A stretch of DNA of 64,000 nucleotides, taken from NCBI GenBank assembly GCA_003586115.2, contig QVOM02000042.1, positions 71,298,101 to 71,362,100 of the forward strand, read 5' to 3'. How positions within the stretch are numbered: position 1 is the first letter of the stretch; the number at the start of each line of letters is the position of its first letter. The position numbers were made by a program, and so were the translations under genes. Below are positions 1-13,162 of this stretch, in pieces. The notes under the pieces are model-generated. The model searched no databases, was not told the origin of the DNA, and saw only the letters and a program-made list of their open reading frames with translations. The DNA is from Salvator merianae (Eukaryota; Chordata; Lepidosauria; Squamata; Teiidae).

Positions 1-1995
1 GAATTAACTGTATGCAGGATTTGCACAATGAAAACAGCAATTCTTACTAAGCAGGATGGAAGAAAACAAAAACATCAAATTTCTCACAGAGGATTATGCA
101 TCGTATGTTCACTTATTTAGAGTGAATAATGTGGCTGGGAAGCCAATGTGATAACTTTCAAATAATGCTAGATTCTTGTCTTTGATACCTAAGAACCATA
201 GTTTGAACTGTCACAGATCTAAACACAGTTCAGAGAAACTAGTATGGAGCTCCAATCAGAACCTCATGCCCCCTTGCCATCATGTTCATTCTGCTGCCTG
301 AACTGACTCTATCTAGACAGTGGAGGTATGTATGACACAGATAGTATCTTTCCCAACTGAAAACTTATTGGATTCCAAGGCTGAGCAAAAATTTAAGTTT
401 CAGGTCTTTCCAGTTTGTGCAAAAAACAGTGATCAATATGGTTTATAAGAGCATATATGTAACAAAGCATATTTAGCTATCAATGGACTCAACTACTGAT
501 ATTACTGTGATCATATATTTTGGTCCTAATAATACATGATCTTCTCTTCTATGACTTATTTATTATTACTGCGGCTGCTGCAAATCACCACCATCATCAC
601 CACCACCATCTTCAGTATAGGCCCATGGTTTGAAAAAAAAAGAATATCTCAGAAGAGTGCTTTGCCCTCAGAAATGGAAAGTGAAAGCCAGCCTTGCATC
701 TGGAAACAGCTGGGTTTTCTTTGCATAAAGAACAGGCATATAATGTCACCTTGCTAAACAAAAGTGCCCTCTGTCACAACTGAAATTTCTATATCAGATG
801 CTACATCCGCCTCTGACTAAATAATTATTAAGCTGAAATGTAGAAGCTATAAGATCTCTGCCTACAGTGCCTACCAGTTTTGAAATCAGACATGAAAGAT
901 GGAAAGAGGTCAAGTCCTGATAAAAAGAAAGACAAAAAGATTTGTAACACAGATTTATCACTGAAGTTAAACAGGGTTAAGTTTGCAAGCTGCTTGGATG
1001 AGAGACAGCTTGAAAGCCTGATGTAAGATATAATAAGCTGTTAGAAGCAAGAGTGGGACACAAGTGTCATAAATGGACAAAAATAAAAGCACACAGAAGG
1101 GAGGGTTAGTTGATAACAGGTAAACTGGGCTGGAGGAAAGCTTTCATAGACCAGAAAGAACTTTGCAGTCCATTGAGGTAATAGTTAAATCATGATTATC
1201 TCTTGAAATAATACATTTTCAGTTTATTAACTGATATCAACTGGTAGAGCACCATGACTAAGGGTGTGACCAATATGTTAAAAAGTCACCCCTACTTCAG
1301 ATTTCACAAGAAGTTGTTGGTTGTACTGTATTCAGCAAATTATTGTTCTTTCAAGCTCAGTCCTTGCTAACCATATTACTTGGGTACAATAATCCTGATA
1401 TTTTGAATTCTTTAACCAAGGTACTGGGAGGAACTTCAATAGAAGGACCAGGGGCCTAGAGAAACTAATCTGAATTAAAATAGCATGTGCTAATTTATAT
1501 GTACATATTGAGATTTAAAGTTTAAGCCTCACAGAATGCAAACCGATTCATTTCCCATCCAGCTCACCACATATATATTCCATTTCCCTGAATTCCAGAT
1601 TTCTCCAAATCAGTTTGCCTTTCTGATATCCCCAGTTTCAAGAGATCTTGCAAATAATACATTGCTTACTGATTACCTTCAAATCATTACTAGATAAAGT
1701 CATCTTAAATTCTTCTTTCTTCTAAAATTGATACCCTAGTTGTAACCTTAAACCTTCTCCCTAAACAAATTACGCTATCCTTGAATTCATTAGCCACCCA
1801 GCATGGACCCCATGGGGCTCCTCATAGTAACACATTTCCCCTTTAAATGCTGTTGCATTGATAACGGATTAAGAGAAACTATAACTTCTGCAGGGCAGAA
1901 TTTATGGCATTTATATCTCATTTTTCTTCCTCAAGAGTTCATGGTAATATATACTATTCTTCTCCACAAGTGTTCTTAAACAAATAAAAACATAC
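1..1995. other. AT-rich sequence, no gene recognised
   Basis: I see no splice-flanked exon, RNA gene or identifiable repeat here. Short open frames such as the one at 536-757 have low-complexity content (CACCAC runs) and no recognisable domain. It reads as ordinary intergenic or intronic DNA. Confidence 0.55.
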
Positions 1996-2004
1996 AATAG
2001 ACTA

Positions 2005-2175
2005 GGGTTGTTGCTGGATGCCACTGAGTTGGGCCCAGCTCTTGGCTGTGTGTTGGCATCTCTTGTGCATTTTTATGCAGTTTTCTTGGAAAAGTCACAA
2101 GAGTTTGCCATTTTCTAGGTTCAAACCCATGACCCCTCTATTTTCCAGGCAGTCTTAGCCAGACTAGGATTACAT
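2005..2175 (-). repeat. Degraded tRNA-derived SINE, Sauria-like
   Basis: On the minus strand, the stretch resembles the composite lizard repeat that carries a tRNA-like head followed by a 'tttgccattttct' body block. Seen in the sequence: a gttcaaaccc B-box-like word near 2121 (plus strand), followed by 'aggcagtcttagccagacta', the expected place of the tRNA-like head. The copy is diverged and has no clear target-site duplication. Assignment comes from remembered squamate repeats, not an alignment. Confidence 0.4.
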
Positions 2176-2663
2176 TAACATAAAAAACAAAGAACAAGCA
2201 GCACTACTAACCAAAACAAAAGAATCAAAGTATCCACCATCAAATGCTTGAGAAAACAGAAGTCTTAAGTTGATGCACAAAATAAAAGTTAATAGCTTTG
2301 GTACAAGAAGGGAATTCCTCAAATAGGTCATCATTTAAATAAAAAAAGAAGGGGACATTTATTCTAATTCACCACATGCTTCAGACATAAGGACAAAACT
2401 GCAAACCTCATCTTTATAAGTGATAGTTCTTCCAACTTTTCAGACTTAATATTCAGGCTATCAGCTGCCAAGGAGGTCAATTCAGATTAGGAACAGAGGA
2501 CCAGGTTTTGCAGTTTATTCTTGCAATGGATTCTCACTCTCAAGTTTTCTTCTTGTAAAATAATACATAAAGTAAATGATAAGACTTTTTTTAAAGATGG
2601 CTTTTTAACATCTCTAACAGTTGTATTGGAATAATGCTTTGAATGCATCTTGGATATTCTGAG

Positions 2664-2790
2664 TTAGAGATGGCCAAACTATGGCCTCCTGGATGTTGGT
2701 GAACTACACCTCCCATCTTTGTTTGCTGCTGGACCATATTGGCTGGGGCTTATAGAAGTTCATCAACATCTAGAAGGTAACCCTGTTCTA
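2664..2790. mobile_element. Short foldback MITE ('ctacacctcccatc' family)
   Basis: The left side (agagatggccaaactatgg) and the inverse complement of the right side (agaacagggttacc...) form loose inverted repeats around a core with 'gaactacacctcccatc' and 'ggctggggcttatagaagtt'. This matches the very common squamate and bird palindromic repeat recognised by 'actacaactcccatcat'. It encodes nothing. A relative lies at 13038-13162. Confidence 0.6.
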
Positions 2791-2879
2791 ACTTATCATA
2801 AGTAAAATTTGATTTGATTACAATGTTTATTGTATTTTATTCTCCTTATTCGATTTTTCAACAGGAGATACCTACAGAC

Positions 2880-4090
2880 CTTTCTACACTTACCTACTCT
2901 AGGACCACTCCAGCTAGTCCATTTCTACTGAAACACTCCCCAGCTGAAGAGGTCCAGCTGTCCTGAAACAAGACCATCTGCACTTGGGACAGCCTCATGC
3001 CACTCCAAAGCTCGCACAAGCTTTAGGTCCTGCTACAAGGGCTCTAACAACCAGGAACAAAAGTTTCAGGGGATCCATCTCAACCACTATACCAGACTAG
3101 GCAGCCATTTTGGACCACCTAGTCCAGTATACGTTCCATCCAATGTGGATGGAACAGTCTAGCAGGGAGCAGGGCCTCTCACTATACTGGGATACCAGTA
3201 AATGCTGAAAGGCCCTACGTTAATACAAACTTTACGGAAGCTGGCAACCTTGGAAGAATTTGCTGGACTATCAGCACTTTCTGAGACACAGCCATTTACA
3301 GGTATGAATCAGAGGAGAAGCTAATAATGTATACAAAGAGTGTTGTCAAACATTATCCATCAGTACTAATGGTGTTGTTTTGTATAGCTGGCATGCTAAG
3401 TTTTTTGTAAGAGAAAGCAGGAAATGTTAGTATCCTCCCATGCACCTAAGTAGTAATCATGTTGCTCAGGACATAGTAGATTCTATGACTGCGGGGTGGG
3501 TGGGTGTGGGCAGGCAGCTAACACGGGTCGTTAAGGGGCCTGTTTCAAAGCATGTGATTAAAATGGGTTGCATGAAGATATCAATCTTAGTCTTGGAGCA
3601 CTTGGAGCAAAATCTGTATGACATGTGTTCTCTTGTGCCATGGAGGCCTGATTTTGGCCCAAATTGAACAATCTGGCCCAAGACTGGAAAGGTGGCCATC
3701 GGCCTACATCAAGAACCACCTGCATTACAGACAGTCCATTCCAGCCAAACTTCAAAGGCTGGGAACTTTCATTCCCAAAGCTGCCAGGTAGGGCTTTTTT
3801 AGCTGGATGCCCAGAAGCGGTACACTTTCTGCACTGCTTCCAGGAGCCTGCTGAAATGCCACCAAGGTCCTCATTACAGGTGGACTGGCCCAGGTGCTCA
3901 CTGCCATCTGCATACAAATGCTGGGCTGGTCTAAAGCTGGAGAATGCTCTGGAGACCACTTACAATTTGTTTCCCATTATAGTGGGCTACAGTATCCTAG
4001 CCCAGACAAATATCATGTCAATGCAGACCAGTCTGCACTATGGACATTGGTATAGTCCAGCAGCCCTGTGTGGATACAGCCTTGGTCTCT
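2880..4090. repeat. Probable old DNA-transposon remnants
   Basis: This block is richer in GC than its surroundings. It shares words with 33900-34320: 'ccattttgga..acc..ctagtcca' followed by 'ccatccaatgtggatgga' here, and 'caccattttgag..cctagtcca' followed by 'atccaatgcagatgga' there. Several open frames on both strands (3558-3959 minus, 3664-4134 plus) overlap each other and have no domain. Non-autonomous DNA transposon remains are the likeliest explanation. Ends and family are not resolved. Confidence 0.35.
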
Positions 4091-4439
4091 ATGTTAAGAT
4101 AGTTAATTATGACATATTAGCCAAAGGGAACTAACTGAAATTGTCTCTATTCTTACCCATTAATATTTAGCAATCATCTAATCAACAACCCTTTGTAATC
4201 ACAACCACAGGAAGGTGAAAATGGCCCAGCGAGCCTCATTCCATGGAATATTGGCTTACTTAAAAATGTTATATCCTTCCAGTCATTATGAATCCCAGAC
4301 TCAATAAACGGACTAAATGCATCAAGTTAGCACAATAATTATTAACAGTAATAATCAGTCTATTAGCTGATAACTCCACCAGTAACCAGCAAATGCCTCA
4401 ATGTTATATACTATTTCATTCTACCCTCCAATAATTCTT

Positions 4440-4530
4440 AATCACAGTGCATTTCATGGCCATTAAGAACAATTTGAATCTGGGTCTTTCATACCTCAAG
4501 CCCAACTATCAATCTATATTTCAAGCCTGC
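4440..4530 (-). repeat. tRNA-derived SINE fragment (Sauria SINE or MIR-like)
   Basis: Read on the minus strand, this has the order head, B-box-like word, body. The plus-strand text 'cagtgcatttcatggcc' followed by 'ttgaatctgggtctttc' and 'ctcaagcccaactatcaatctatat' is the usual inverse appearance of a Sauria or MIR SINE. It is short, diverged and lacks a tail. Confidence 0.4.
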
Positions 4531-6156
4531 AGTAGATTTTGAACCTGGAGCTGAAGAAATCAGATAGCTTGTGTTATCATTACTAAGCTCTGACTAAAGA
4601 ACAGAACTGCCAGGCAGCTAATTGCGCCCCTTGAACAGTAAGAGGTCCAGCTCTTTAAAATTTTTACTCTTAAAATTTACTTGTGACTTTGAGTAACAAG
4701 GACACTTTGTAACTGCCCTTTATTCTTGACTCAGGGCTGCTCCCTCCAAAGATTTTTTTTCTTATCCTGCTGCCCAGTTTAATGGTTGAAATATTTACCA
4801 AAAAGATGATCTTCCCTTTTTGAGCATGTGTTGCTTTATATTGATCAACATAACTTTATCAACAACCACTGCAGAACTCAATATTTCATTATCAACAAGA
4901 AGATGAGGTCTGTCCCCTTAAGAAGGCTTGCTTGCAGCCAGTTTCCAGCACTTCTCCAGATTTAAGACCTTCCCCCCAAGACGCTGACCTCTACTGCCAA
5001 CCTCCTGATGAATGGAAGATTCCCAAATGGACTTCAGCTGTTCTCCACCCCAATCTCTGCAACGAGACATAGATAAACAGGAGAAGAATCTTACAATCTA
5101 CATCCACTGACTGCAAGTCCCAACCATATGCTAAAGCAAAATATAATCCACTCGCAATAACACACACAAAAAAGCAAACACAAGCTATGCATTTATAAAC
5201 CTATTTGCATGGTGCATAAATCAATACTTATTCAGAGCTTTTCTAAGATAAGAGAGAGAGAGAGAATGAGAAAGGCGAGCAGAAGATCCAGAGGCTGTAT
5301 TAAGACTTAATTATTTAATGAAGCTACTACTGAGGATAAAACCCCGAAACAAAGGATTAGTAAACTGCAACACTCCTCCAAAGCCAAGTACAACTTTGAT
5401 TAAAAACAATAATTTTAGCATGACTGAAGGTGCCCATTCTGATGGTGTGACCAGGGCTGGCTTTGCAGATCAGGAGCCCAGAGCTTGGTGGCAGAACCTC
5501 ATCCCCTAGGGTTGGTGCATGGGCAGATCCTGGGGAGCAGGGTTGGGTCATAGCCTAGGATGGCTGAGCTGGACAAGCCATGCGCCAACTTGGCTGCCTT
5601 CTGAGGTGTTGGAGTGGTATGGTGGAGCACAGTGTTGGGCCTACAGGCAGGGCTGCTCCATGCCCCCCCTGAGCTCAGGCCCCTTACAGTCACAGCTCCC
5701 ACACTGCTCTAATGCCAGCTCTGGACATTGCTTGTACTGAGGCAGGCAGGAACCGTCTGTGCTAAGTGACTGGCTAGCTTACTGTAAACTTTAGTCAATG
5801 ACAGATTAGATAAAAGCTCAATTCCTAAAAGGTTCCCCACCCCCGAAAAAAACTTCTTGCATAAAGCTTGTTGAGAGCCAAGCAAGGAAAAGACTGTGCG
5901 ACTCAGATTACTTTGCATATGCCCTTCCATTCCATCTGCTACTGAGAAATTCAGACTACACCTCACATTGAGATCTCAAGAACATTTTTGAACCAAGTTA
6001 TATCACACACACAAACACAAAAATCCATTCACAGGAGTCAGTAATAGTATTCTTTGATTATCAGGCTGAAGAGGCCATAAAATACCAAAAAGGCTACTCT
6101 GCGTTTATAATTAACTTCACTCTGGAATGCTCTATTGCGTTAACTGTAAACAGCTC

Positions 6157-6157
<1 letters not shown>
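4531..6157. other. No gene recognised; small GA run
   Basis: There is a short (GA)n tract near 5249-5265 and a GC-richer patch at 5440-5720. Overlapping open frames in that patch lack domains and disagree in strand. No repeat family is recognised. Confidence 0.5.

Positions 6158-6208
<51 letters not shown>
6158..6208. repeat. (ATT)17 microsatellite
   Basis: A pure trinucleotide array of about 51 bases. It is one of three ATT arrays in the window, with 28451 and 49367. Such arrays often grow from retroelement A-rich tails, but no element is recognisable immediately beside it. Confidence 0.97.
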
Positions 6209-6209
<1 letters not shown>

Positions 6210-8480
6210 CAATCAAATTTCAAATGTACCTTGAACATGTTGCAACTTCATTTACAAGATGTCCTCCTACAAATCCTGTTTCTCCCAAATGTTTCTTTTG
6301 GCTATAATCACAAAAACTCTTGGTAGCGCTGATGACAAAATGGTTTGGTTATATCAAAAAAGAAGAAACAGCTATGTAACCTCTAGGACCTTCATATTAA
6401 GAGACAATCACGACAGCTTTCTACTGTTACATCGTAATTACATAATTGCAAGGTCTAGCCGATATCATTTGCAGTATTCCGTACCCTTCTCTACTTCCCA
6501 GCTATGACACAATGTTCTCAGATGATTGCAGCTGTTGAACAAAACCGTCTCCGTGCTGCAGACAAAGGGATATGCATGTTACAATGGAGCTTCATCAGAA
6601 GCTTAGGACTTTTCACATGACTGAATGCTCCCTTTCTCCAGATTTATGAAGCCCTCCCTGCCCTGCCCAGCCCAGCCTTCCTTATAGGATGCTTTTGGAA
6701 AATCCTTCAATTGCCTCAGGATAAATGAAAATCAGGGTTTGTTTGTTTTTTTGTTTAAAAGAGGGGGCAAGGGGGGGAAGCCAAGAAATCCTGCTGGGCT
6801 GAACTTTTCAGATGACAACACACAAAGGTGCTGCAGAAAGGGAAGGCTGACATATAACAGGCAAGATGCGGGGTATGGAAGGGAGAATCTATTTAGACCT
6901 CCTGCCCTGGCATGAAATGACTGCTTTTCTTCCGAGTGCCAGCTCCAATGCTTCATGTTGACATTACACATCCTGTGCTGTAGATCCACCCCCATGCTGC
7001 TGCTTGCCCAACAGAATTATCTCCTGCGTCACAGCAGTGGCAACAGATCTGCTGGCTCTGCAGATCTGAAAGGCACCATTTCAGAAGCTTTCTAATACAA
7101 GCACAGCAGCTAGACACTTTTACCAGATATGCTGGGTTAGCCTGTGGGGTACTCTCAGCAATCCATTACTCAGCCTAACCTTCTGTTATCCAGATGGTCT
7201 CTCTTCTCTCTTGGGATCAGACCCATTAAACTTTATTTCATTACAAGAGAAGAGGGGAAAACACACATACACACCAAAACTCCAGCCTAACATAGGGATT
7301 GTGTTCAGAAGTGAGCCTGGTACATCTCCAACAGGACCACTGTGATGCATGTGACCTTAAGAAATAATTGGAAGCCATAATTCAGAGTAACAAAGAACAG
7401 AAATCTTTTGGAGGGTTGAGGGGGTGTGGAATATTGTAATGATCTGACAGATTAAGCACCCTGAAAACACAAGCCTCATTTGTACTTTGAGTTATCACAT
7501 ATTTCTCCCATCATAAATTCCTGGTAACATTTCCCTTTTATCTGCTACTTCAGCTTTTTAATTGCCAAGGAAAGCAGTATCTTTTGTAATAGATTTTAAA
7601 TGCAAAACTACATGTTTACAAAGTCCCTTTGTAATATTCCCTAGCTGCAAGACTCATCAATATAAACAAGGGTGATGAAAGACAAGAATGTGGTTGAGTA
7701 TGAATGGAAAGAGAGGAGAAAGTGCCATCTAGTGTACCTACACTTTGGACTTATACATAGATACTGATTTACACAATGACTCTTTTTAGCTACTTCACGT
7801 GCCGTCAAAACCTGGGGCTTCCAAGTTTTAAAAATACAAAGTTTGAGCATACCTCAAGATATTTTCCAGAGCATCATACTCTAATGATGCAGGAACACTA
7901 GACACTTATTTCAGCTTTATTCCAGGTTAACTACCACAGCTTTTCTCAACAACTGGGAATCAATTTGATTCACACTAGGCAATTGCTAGAAAGAAACCAA
8001 GTCAACAAAAGTACGATTCATCAAGGGCTTTAGGCAGGATCTACAGCCTAACTCAGGGGTCCATCGGATTGTGACTTTATCCATTTTAAAATTTCATCTA
8101 CTATTTTCTTTCTATTTCCAATATGCTGACTAACTCTAAGATTGTTTTCTTTAAGAAAAACATAAATTTACAAGACTTTGGAGGGAAAGGGTGTTTTTTT
8201 TCTTTTAACACAATTCATGCTGATATTAAAAGAAACAACAGCAAATTATAAAAAAAAAAAAAAAAAAAAAAACCAAAACCCCTAATCATTGTAGCTAACA
8301 AATGTACAATAAGTACTCTAGGAATGTAAGATTATATCTGTAATTTGCTTAAAGCAGGATTTCTGTAAAACAGCAACTAGTATTTACCATTTCTGCCATT
8401 ATCAAGATCATGAAGGAGAACTCCAGTGCATTTCTCTTTTGTGTGCTCCACTGCTGGAATTTAGAATTTTTCTCCATTTA
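6209..8480. other. No gene recognised; poly-A run at 8250-8272
   Basis: The stretch is AT-rich, with a 23-base A run at 8250-8272 that may be the worn tail of a retroposon. Nothing upstream of the run is identifiable as a LINE or SINE. No exon-like frame was found. Confidence 0.5.
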
Positions 8481-9005
8481 GGGATCATCCAATACAGGGC
8501 CTCTCTCTTCTGCATGCTGGTGCAGACCAGAGATGCTCCATGCCCAGCTAAAATTATTTGTCCAAACTGGACAGAGCAGAGACCAGATTAAGAGGCCCCA
8601 GTTGGCTGCCTGTCCAGAACACTGGTAGACCTTTTTAAAAAGATCTACTGGTGATCTAGTGCTGTGTAAACTGGGGCATGGAGGTGTGCAAGTGTAACAC
8701 AGACCTCCATGTTCTGGTTTAGTGGGGGACCCATTTCAGTGGCACATCAATGCACACTGCTGAAATGGGTCTCTGGGGGCTCCAAGGCCAGGAAATTTCA
8801 TACGTGGTCATTGAGAATGTCAGAGGCTGCTTCTGAAGCTCATGCAAGATTTGGTGCCAGTGCAGTGGCTGTCCTGGTACGTTCATCCAAATGCAGACAG
8901 CATTCCAGGACATATGGACCCATTCAACTGATGAACCGCTCCAGTAGGAATGGACCAACCAGAACAGTCCATCTCAAGATAGGTATAGTCTTAGTTTGCA
9001 AGCCT
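8481..9005. repeat. Cluster of diverged MITE remnants with inner hairpin
   Basis: The words 'ctgcatgctggtgcaga' and 'agggcct' near 8497-8530 also occur in the foldback element at 32576-32754. The part at 8770-8800 ('gggggctccaaggccaggaaatt') parallels 39015-39050. An inverted pair of 'acccatttcag' flanks a short loop at 8728-8770. Together these suggest two or more old non-autonomous DNA transposons. Exact ends and target duplications cannot be read. Confidence 0.4.
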
Positions 9006-11564
9006 CCTTGGCACTGATATCTGCTTTTTTTACTTTTATTTTCTGTAAAGTACTGTGTGTAAGATGATGCTATAGAAATGACAGAGAGGAAGAGAAGGAG
9101 GAGAAGAAAAACAGAGCTGTCTTGATCAGATTATTTCACTAGGCACAATCAGCAACTTTTCCTGTAATTTTATAACCATTAAGATACCCATTGTGGGTTT
9201 TACTTTAATCTATCTTTGGTTTCCAAAGATTTGAAATTCACCTATTCAAAACACCCACAAGATATTATCTCATAAGCTAACCTTGATGGCTCTCTGTGAA
9301 GGCAAATGCATGCAAAGAAGGCAACCCTCTTCTGTATATGGTAACAGAACCTCCAAAACACCATCCCATAATCTGAAACATCATCTACCAAACAGGCATG
9401 CTAAAAATAGCCTACTGCACTCCTTGAAGCCTTGAGAGAGCATCTGATATTGCAGGATAGTATTAGCAAAGCTAAGTAGACATGAACTCTTAAAATAAAC
9501 ATCTCCACAGTGAAGACCAGTAGGCTGTAACATGCTATTTTGTCTCATGTGAAATGACTTGAGAACTACCTGAAGAAGCATAGCAGAAGTCTATTTTAGG
9601 TCAAGAACAGTATTTAAGTTATGTATAGGCCAACATCTTCTGCATTCATAATATGCAACAGAGATTAAGTAGAAGAACGAAGTTGTCATTAAAAAAAAAA
9701 AAAAAATAGCCACTAGCTTGGAGGGGAGAACAAAAGGTAAACCAGAGCCACTACTAGAACAGGAAGCCACTGATGGAGATTCCTCCTGAGACTTCAGGAC
9801 TCAAGGGATTTTTCTCTCATAATACAATTACCTTATGAAGTTGACTGGCAACCTAATTCAAGGAGGACAGAAGGAAGAACTTGTTTATACACAGCAGACA
9901 CTGACGTCTATAGCAGAAGTGGGCCTGGGGAGGGTTCTGACTGCAGCCCCACCTTTGATTTCTCTGGAGATATTAAGGTTCTCTGATGTGAGTTTTCACC
10001 ACAGGCCCTATTAATTTATCAGCTGCACTGCCATGTGCTGACGTCTTACTTTTAGGAGGGTTTTAATCTTGCAGGAAGCAGCAGCTAGCCTTGCTATGCA
10101 GAACTATATATACAAAGGATAAGTATTTCTTTACATATCAGATGCAGGGACAAAACAGGCTAGTGCTTATATGCTTTCCAATAATCTAGCTCTCTAAATA
10201 TGATGCCAATAGTAATTATTTGTATTTAAACTGTGAAACTTGAGAAGGAGGAAATTCTGCATTAGAGCAAAACCAACTTCAAGTCATGGTTCAATATCCA
10301 AGTCCTGTTTTCAATCTAAAGATCATTGTTCCCCATTTGGACTCCCTGTTTAATTGCTTACACTACAAAGGGCCTGGAGAAGGTGTTGTCTGCATGGGAA
10401 AAATGAACTTTGATCTCTCATGCAAGCCAGGCTTATGCTTAAGGAAACCAAACCATGGTGAAGAATTATGCATGCACGAGCCACTAAGTTAAAAGCTATG
10501 AATTCCACGACTGACATATAGATAGCCTGTATGTGAAGAACAGCAATTTCAAGATGCATTAACTTCAGAAGATGCTATGCTTTCCTCTCCCATAAAAGCT
10601 TAATAAGACTGAAAGCAACTTAACTTTGGATTACTTTATTTGCCACCTTACAAAGGAAGTTTTTAAAAGGCGACAGGACAAAAGCTTTCTCAGTTATCAT
10701 CCACATTTTAAGAAATAAATAAAACATCTCTTAAGCTCTACAGTTGCACAGCAGTTGTCTCTATAATACAATTCTGTAGCACAAGAAGCATTATTTCTGA
10801 GCTAAACATTATTTATTCTGTTGTATAGTAGAAGACTTCAAATTGTGAAGAGCATGTTCCTACTTGCTAAAAGTTTCAGAATTATTTAAATCAATTATTT
10901 AAAACTGATAGTTTTTTCTTGGTGCTTATAGATGCTGAACTTTATTTATTTTAAAAATTGATTAAACTTGTAACCCAGATCGGCTGTTTTCACAAAATCC
11001 AAGACCACTCATGAGTAGGGGGGCCAAAAGGAAGACTGGATCTTGTACCTATAACAGTTGCACAGAACAGGAAACTTCAGGATAAAGCTTGCCATGCAAG
11101 CAACACCTGCTCAAATCCTTCTTTCTATGCAATTGTTAAAGGTGTTGTAGCCTTATTTTCCTTTCTATCTGGCCACTGTACCTGACCTGCATAATTTAGA
11201 AGTCTTGACATCTTTTTTTAATTATGCTGCCAATAACTACCATCATCAAAATGGAGAGCAAGAGGGAGGAAGTATATTTTAGTAGAGTCTCATCTAGAGG
11301 AACAACCAGCAGTAAGTTGAGATTTTTCAACCATCAAAATCTTGAAAATCTTGTTTATCCAAATCTTCTGTAGTCTAATCCAATATTACAAAGGAAGCTT
11401 TAGTTCAAACCAGGGTTGAGTGATGAATTCTCTGACTTATGAGCTCCGATGGAGCTATTCCCATTTCAACCGTGCTTTCCTTTCTGTCAAATATGAAAAA
11501 TGACCACTACAGTGGAGGCTTCAAGAAAGAGGACAGTAAGGCTGAACTTCCATAGTGCAGAAAA
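9006..11564. other. No gene recognised; poly-A run at 9691-9706
   Basis: AT-rich DNA with one A-run that may be a retroposon tail. Short open frames have no domain content and no splice context. Confidence 0.5.
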
Positions 11565-11680
11565 GGCAACTTCAGACATTGCTTACTTGTTCCACTACAT
11601 TTGGATATTCTGGAATATCCATGCTTTATTCTGGAATATTCAAATATAGCAGAGTAAGTAAGTGATGTATGGATACAACT
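11565..11680. mobile_element. Foldback MITE, same family as 47392-47523
   Basis: The left arm 'cagacattgcttacttgttc' and the right arm (inverse complement 'tccatacatcacttacttac') match the two arms of the 132-bp palindrome at 47392. A core of TTTGGATATTCTGGAATATCC is followed by a GCTTTATTCTGGAATATTC block. This copy is more worn than the one at 47392, and I cannot read a clear duplication at its ends. It has no coding capacity. Confidence 0.75.
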
Positions 11681-13037
11681 TATATCTTTCTTGCACTCTG
11701 CCTTCTGAGGTTATTGGAACAAAGGGGATAAGCTTTGCCTCTCATATCTTCAAGTGAACACATGAAATATATTGAAAAAGTAGGAGATCTGGAATATTGG
11801 TTTTAAATGCTTCCTATTACAGTTATTCTGTCTGTGAAGAAACCAGTCCTTCATCTTCCCAACTATCTTTACATTTAACCACACATTATTTCAGGAATGG
11901 ACATGATACATTACTTTACAAGCTTACTTCCCGCTCTGAAGTGAGTAAAGCTCCCCTGATGAATCATACTGATTTTTCAGCAAACTGATTAGGAGTTTAA
12001 AAACTAACTAAGAAAATAAGGTTGAAAACTTGATTGAGAGTGATAGTAGCATCAGTAGTGTTTTGTGTGAGGGTGTGTTCTGGTTTCATGAATAAAGTGA
12101 AGATATTGCTGAAAGCGTATTTTACCCAGATTTGGAATATCCTTGGCTAATAATGAGTTTTACCTAATAATAAGGTTCCCCCAATGAAATGCTGAAGTTT
12201 GGATCAGGTCCAGATTTGCTCTTTGCAGATGAGTCTTCTCTGTTTGCAGAAAGAATGAGGATGACCCCAACAGAGAAGAAGGGAACCCATTCTCACTGAT
12301 TCCCCACTTTCTCTACTATTGTCTCTCACACTGGCAGGTTCCACACAGCATCAGTGTTGTATCATGGCAATGTCTGCACATCCCTGCACTTTGTGGCACA
12401 CTGGGGGGGGGGTACCAGAAGAGTGGAGAATCCCTACAATGCGCTGTGCAAAAAGTAGACTTGCTGTAGTTCTTCACTGGAACTGCACACATGCCAGGGT
12501 TGCCAAAACCAGCCAACTAATTAGTCACATTTAGCTTTTTTAAGGCTTTTTTTATGGCTAGGATAATTAGTTTGGCAATTTCTAGCCAGGCTGACACAGC
12601 CTTGTTTTCAGGAACACTGAACACGGCTAACTTCTGGAACCATTTCCAGTGTTTCTGAAAACATCCCTAGCTAGAAATATCACAGCTGGAGAACAAAAGT
12701 TCCTCAGCTACAATGTTTATATGGCAAGGACAGTGGCAGGCATGTGAACAGCACATCATCCTTGTACTCTTCCACTACACTCTACTGTTGTACAGATCTT
12801 GCACTATTATGGATCCTCTGTAGAAGCTTTCTTGTGGAAGAAAATGTGAACTTAAAGAGAAAGAGGAAATTCTCCTTTCTTCTTAAAGGAGCACCCCACA
12901 TGTAGCATTCTAAGCTATATTTGTAACTAAAGTCTTCAGACATTTATTGACAGATGTTCCTCCATATTAATAACCATTCGCAAATGGTTGCACTTGACCT
13001 CCTAAAGACTGCACCCAAAAGCAAATAAGAGCATCTG
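11681..13037. other. No gene recognised; G run at 12403-12412
   Basis: Contains a run of about ten G after 'tttgtggcacact'. A similar context with 13 G occurs at 13348-13360 after 'cccggcactct', which suggests a shared old repeat. No coding frame of interest. Confidence 0.45.
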
Positions 13038-13162
13038 GAGCAGGGATGACCAAACTACAGACTCCAAATATAGCTTTCATCATTCCTTGTCACAGATCAC
13101 AGATTTGCAGGAAATGCAGTGCAACAACATCTAGGAGGCTGCAGTTTGGCAACTCTGCATCT
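13038..13162. mobile_element. Short foldback MITE, relative of 2664-2790
   Basis: It begins 'gcagggatgaccaaactac', and the inverse complement of its end reads 'gatgcagagttgccaaact'. The ends form about 17 bp of imperfect inverted repeat, and the middle has 'caacaacatctaggaggctgc'. Same squamate palindromic family as 2664-2790, and diverged. Confidence 0.55.

Noticed and set aside
3558..4134. Overlapping frames of 133 and 156 codons on opposite strands
   Set aside because: They overlap each other in a GC-richer, MITE-like block. Neither has a domain.
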